From NCBI GenBank assembly GCA_937916415.1, contig CALGGH010000274.1:1-7182 (forward strand): a stretch of 7,182 nucleotides of DNA, given 5' to 3'. The position numbers were made by a program, and so were the translations under genes. This DNA is from an uncultured Lachnospiraceae bacterium. Lineage in GTDB: Bacteria; Bacillota; Clostridia; Lachnospirales; Lachnospiraceae. The notes below the pieces were generated by a model. The model had not been told where the DNA came from and made no database searches. It saw only the letters and a list, made by a program, of their open reading frames with translations. Every line of letters starts with the position of its first letter. The first letter of the stretch is position 1. Shown here in pieces: positions 5,380 to 7,182 of this stretch.

Positions 5380-6666
5380 ATGCTGAAGATAGGCGGGAGA
5401 GACTTTAACTGCAACGGTCACACGTACGTCTGCGGAATTTTGAACGTGACTCCTGATTCCTTTTCGGACGGGAGTCGTTTCTATGACCTGGATGATGCCC
5501 TGCGTCATGCGGAGGAGATGATCCGGGACGGAGCGGACGTCATAGACGTGGGCGGTGAATCCACGAGGCCCGGGTATACCCCCGTCAGTGATGACGAGGA
5601 GATATCCAGGATCGTTCCCGTGATAGAGGGGATACGCGAGAGGTTCGACGTGCCCGTCAGCCTGGACACGTACAAGAGCAGCGTGGCCAGTGCCGGCATT
5701 GAAGCGGGCGCCAACCTGATCAATGACATCTGGGGACTCAGGCAGGATCCGGACATGGTGAGGGTGGTCGCTGAGGCCGGGATACCGATCTGCCTGATGC
5801 ACAACAGGCAGGACGGCAGGTATTCCAACTTTATGACTGACGTCATATCTGAGTTGAATGAGAGCGTGCAGCTGGCCATCGAGGGAGGGATCCCACAGGG
5901 TTCCATCATGCTTGACCCGGGAGTCGGCTTTGCCAAGTCATACGAGCAGAACCTGGAAGTCATCGCGGGCTTGGACCGCATATGCTCGCTGGGATATCCG
6001 GTCATGCTGGGAGTCAGCCGCAAGAGCGTCATAGGACTGACCCTGGGGCTGGACACCGACCAGCGAATGGAGGGCACCCTGAGCTGCTGCGCATGGGGCA
6101 TGCTCCACGGCGCATCATTCCTGCGTGTTCATGACGTCAGGGAACACGTTCGCCTGGTCAGGATGATGGAGGCGATACGCAAATATGACGAGCACGTGGC
6201 ATACGTCTCCATCGGCTCCAACATGGGCGACAAGCAGGCATACGTAGACAAGGCGATCGGCCTGCTCACCCGGAGCGCGGGCATCACGGTCGAAAAGGTG
6301 TCGACCATGATGGAAACCGAGCCTTACGGAGGAGTTGTGCAGGACAATTTCCTAAACGGCGCCATCAAGATAAGGACGACGCTTACGCCCGAGGAACTGC
6401 TGGACGTCGTCAGGGACATCGAAAAGAAATGTGACAGGGTCAGAACGATCCACTGGGGGCCGCGTACCCTCGATATGGACATTTTGCTGTATGATGATAT
6501 TATATTAGGGACTGATAAACTGACGATACCGCACAGGGACATGCTCAACAGGGCGTTCGTGCTGGATCCCATGTGCGAGATCGCGCCCTATGCAGTGCAT
6601 CCCGCTTACGGAGAGACCATGCTGGAGCTTCGTTCACGACTGCACGGACTGAGACATACGAACTAA
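5380..6666 (+). CDS. folP-folK: Bifunctional dihydropteroate synthase / HPPK
   Basis: A 428-residue fusion of two consecutive folate enzymes. Residues 1-265 are dihydropteroate synthase, the sulfonamide target: GILNVTPDSFSDG (19-31, N22), DVIDVGGESTRPG (53-65, D56), SLDT (D96), LINDIWG (N115), LDPGVGF (D179), SRKS (K215) and LRVHD (R249, H251) are all intact. Residues 272-428 are 6-hydroxymethyl-dihydropterin pyrophosphokinase: VSIGSNMGD (276-284), TEPYG (313-317), FLN (324-326) and GPRTLDMDILLY (360-371), with Mg-binding D365 and D367. A FolB aldolase is missing between them. The product would pass from HPPK to DHPS and then to FolC upstream. ATG 5380 is chosen for AGAAAGG (5365-5371) and the family N-terminus. 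An upstream TTG (5344) falls in the hairpin and ATG 5359 lacks a ribosome site. Confidence 0.97.
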   Translation: MLKIGGRDFNCNGHTYVCGILNVTPDSFSDGSRFYDLDDALRHAEEMIRDGADVIDVGGESTRPGYTPVSDDEEISRIVPVIEGIRERFDVPVSLDTYKSSVASAGIEAGANLINDIWGLRQDPDMVRVVAEAGIPICLMHNRQDGRYSNFMTDVISELNESVQLAIEGGIPQGSIMLDPGVGFAKSYEQNLEVIAGLDRICSLGYPVMLGVSRKSVIGLTLGLDTDQRMEGTLSCCAWGMLHGASFLRVHDVREHVRLVRMMEAIRKYDEHVAYVSIGSNMGDKQAYVDKAIGLLTRSAGITVEKVSTMMETEPYGGVVQDNFLNGAIKIRTTLTPEELLDVVRDIEKKCDRVRTIHWGPRTLDMDILLYDDIILGTDKLTIPHRDMLNRAFVLDPMCEIAPYAVHPAYGETMLELRSRLHGLRHTN

Positions 6667-6668
6667 AG

Positions 6669-7037
6669 ATGAAGTTAAAGGAACCCAAGGAAATAAAAGT
6701 AAAGGAACCCAAGCCTCCGAAGGAGAAAAAGGTGAGGGAGCCCAAGCCTCCGAGGGAGAAAAAGGTGAAGGAGCCCAAACCTCCCAAGGAGAAAAAGGTG
6801 AAGGAGCCCAAGCCTCCCAAGGAAAAGAAGGTCAAGGGCAACCAATCTGCCAGGAGGTCGCACAGCTCCGCGAACATGTCCAAGAGGGCACTGGCCAAAA
6901 AGGAGAAGGAGTATCAGGCACTGATACCTCCCATACCCCAGTATCCGCCAAAGCCCGAAGCTGACGTCAATGCGGGCAATGCCGGCGCACCCGGAAAAGG
7001 CGCAGCAGGAAGAACGGCGGCAGGTGCAGCCGCTGGA
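6669..7037 (+). CDS. Lys/Pro-rich repeat protein, C-terminus lost
   Basis: Starts two bases after the folP-folK stop (TAAagATG) without a clear ribosome site, so translation is probably coupled. About 123 residues are native. Residues 11-54 are four 11-residue repeats, consensus VKEPKPPKEKK. A basic stretch (GNQSARRSH... SKRALAKKEKEYQALIPPIPQYPPKP) and an Ala/Gly-rich part follow. No fold, membrane segment or catalytic motif is visible. The composition predicts a disordered, very basic segment that could bind nucleic acid, acidic membrane or cell-wall polymers, or be the cytosolic tail of a membrane protein whose anchor is missing. The frame stays open to the window end, but from about 7038 the DNA reads as an unrelated gene on the other strand, so the true C-terminus is unknown. 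Function not recognised. Confidence 0.65.
6699..6830 (+). repeat. 33-base tandem repeat coding VKEPKPPKEKK
   Basis: Four in-frame 33-base units (6699-6731, 6732-6764, 6765-6797, 6798-6830). The copies differ mostly at silent or Lys/Arg positions (units 1, 3 and 4 encode the same peptide; unit 2 has two Lys-to-Arg changes), which points to selection on the peptide as well as slippage of the DNA. Confidence 0.92.
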
Positions 7038-7175
7038 GAGGCGGTGGCTGGAGCAGCGGCGCAGCGGCTCCTTCCAGTCGAAGTAGTCGCGGTATTTCTG
7101 GGCCTCGTCGCTGTCGGCCTTCGCCTTCACCACCTTCGAGCTGATGACGGCGGTGCGGCGGTAGGCCCCGCGCAG
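7038..7175 (-). pseudogene. tex: Fragment of the Tex (YhgF) RNA-binding protein, foreign end of contig
   Basis: On the minus strand 46 codons read as an internal piece of Tex, a conserved S1-domain RNA-binding protein: AVISSKVVKAKADSDEAQ, KYRDYFDWKEPLRRCSSHRL. The RDYFD...EPL...SHR pattern is characteristic of the family. The similarity stops at about 7038, where Tex should go on with LAxxRGExEG, and at the other side a TAG (7176-7178) and GATC end the window. The piece is visibly GC-richer than the core and lies head-on to the Lys/Pro-rich gene. The ISSKVVK and RRCSSHRL forms resemble Bacteroidales Tex (from memory, not checked). Probably a chimeric join. Confidence 0.75.
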
Positions 7176-7182
7176 CTAGATC

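Noticed and set aside
5242..5802. Minus-strand frame of 186 codons over the spacer and folP
   Set aside because: Antisense to conserved DHPS motifs and without any recognisable domain.
6545..7133. Two minus-strand frames opposite the Lys/Pro repeats (LFFLGGLG-type repeats)
   Set aside because: They are the antisense reading of the 33-base repeat; only the last 46 codons near 7038-7175 have independent support, as Tex.

Overview
The window looks like a metagenome-style contig whose core (about 510 to 7037) comes from a Clostridia/Lachnospiraceae-type Firmicute. The grounds are strong AGGAGG-type ribosome sites, frequent AGG (Arg) and ATA (Ile) codons, a pyrB-pyrI pair of the clostridial kind, and a folP-folK fusion. 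No taxon can be fixed from sequence reading alone. The core is mostly housekeeping metabolism. Both ends appear to be joined to foreign DNA, probably Bacteroidales-like.

Left part, minus strand (1-2350): a nitroreductase-family flavoprotein is read leftward from a strong sigma-70-type promoter at 2380-2408 and closed by a hairpin terminator near 1790. It is followed by pyrB (aspartate carbamoyltransferase, complete) and, 46 bases later, by the start of pyrI. After 82 residues pyrI changes in frame into an SGNH/GDSL-type (CE2-like) esterase that runs off the window. This is either an odd fusion or, more probably, an assembly or amplification chimera.

Middle, plus strand (2423-3880): a second promoter (TGaTATAAT, extended -10) fires rightward and shares its -35 window with the nitroreductase promoter. 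It drives a leader with perfect hairpins and a duplicated arm that can form two mutually exclusive folds. Two small genes of uncertain function follow: a protein with a probable PH-like N-terminus and a C-terminal zinc ribbon, and a bPH_2-like protein. The gaps hold a 39-base tandem repeat and a 13-base palindromic repeat.

Right part, plus strand (3881-7037): folC (folylpolyglutamate/dihydrofolate synthase) and a FolP-FolK fusion (dihydropteroate synthase joined to HPPK) give three folate activities. They are separated by a 170-base spacer with three consecutive strong hairpins. A Lys/Pro-rich repeat protein starts two bases after folP-folK. It is cut near 7037 by an inverted, GC-richer fragment matching the Tex (YhgF) RNA-binding protein.

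No whole new system is demonstrable. The best leads are the switch-like leader at 2433-2512 and the folC-folP structured spacer. The two end junctions should be tested for artefact before any biology is built on them.
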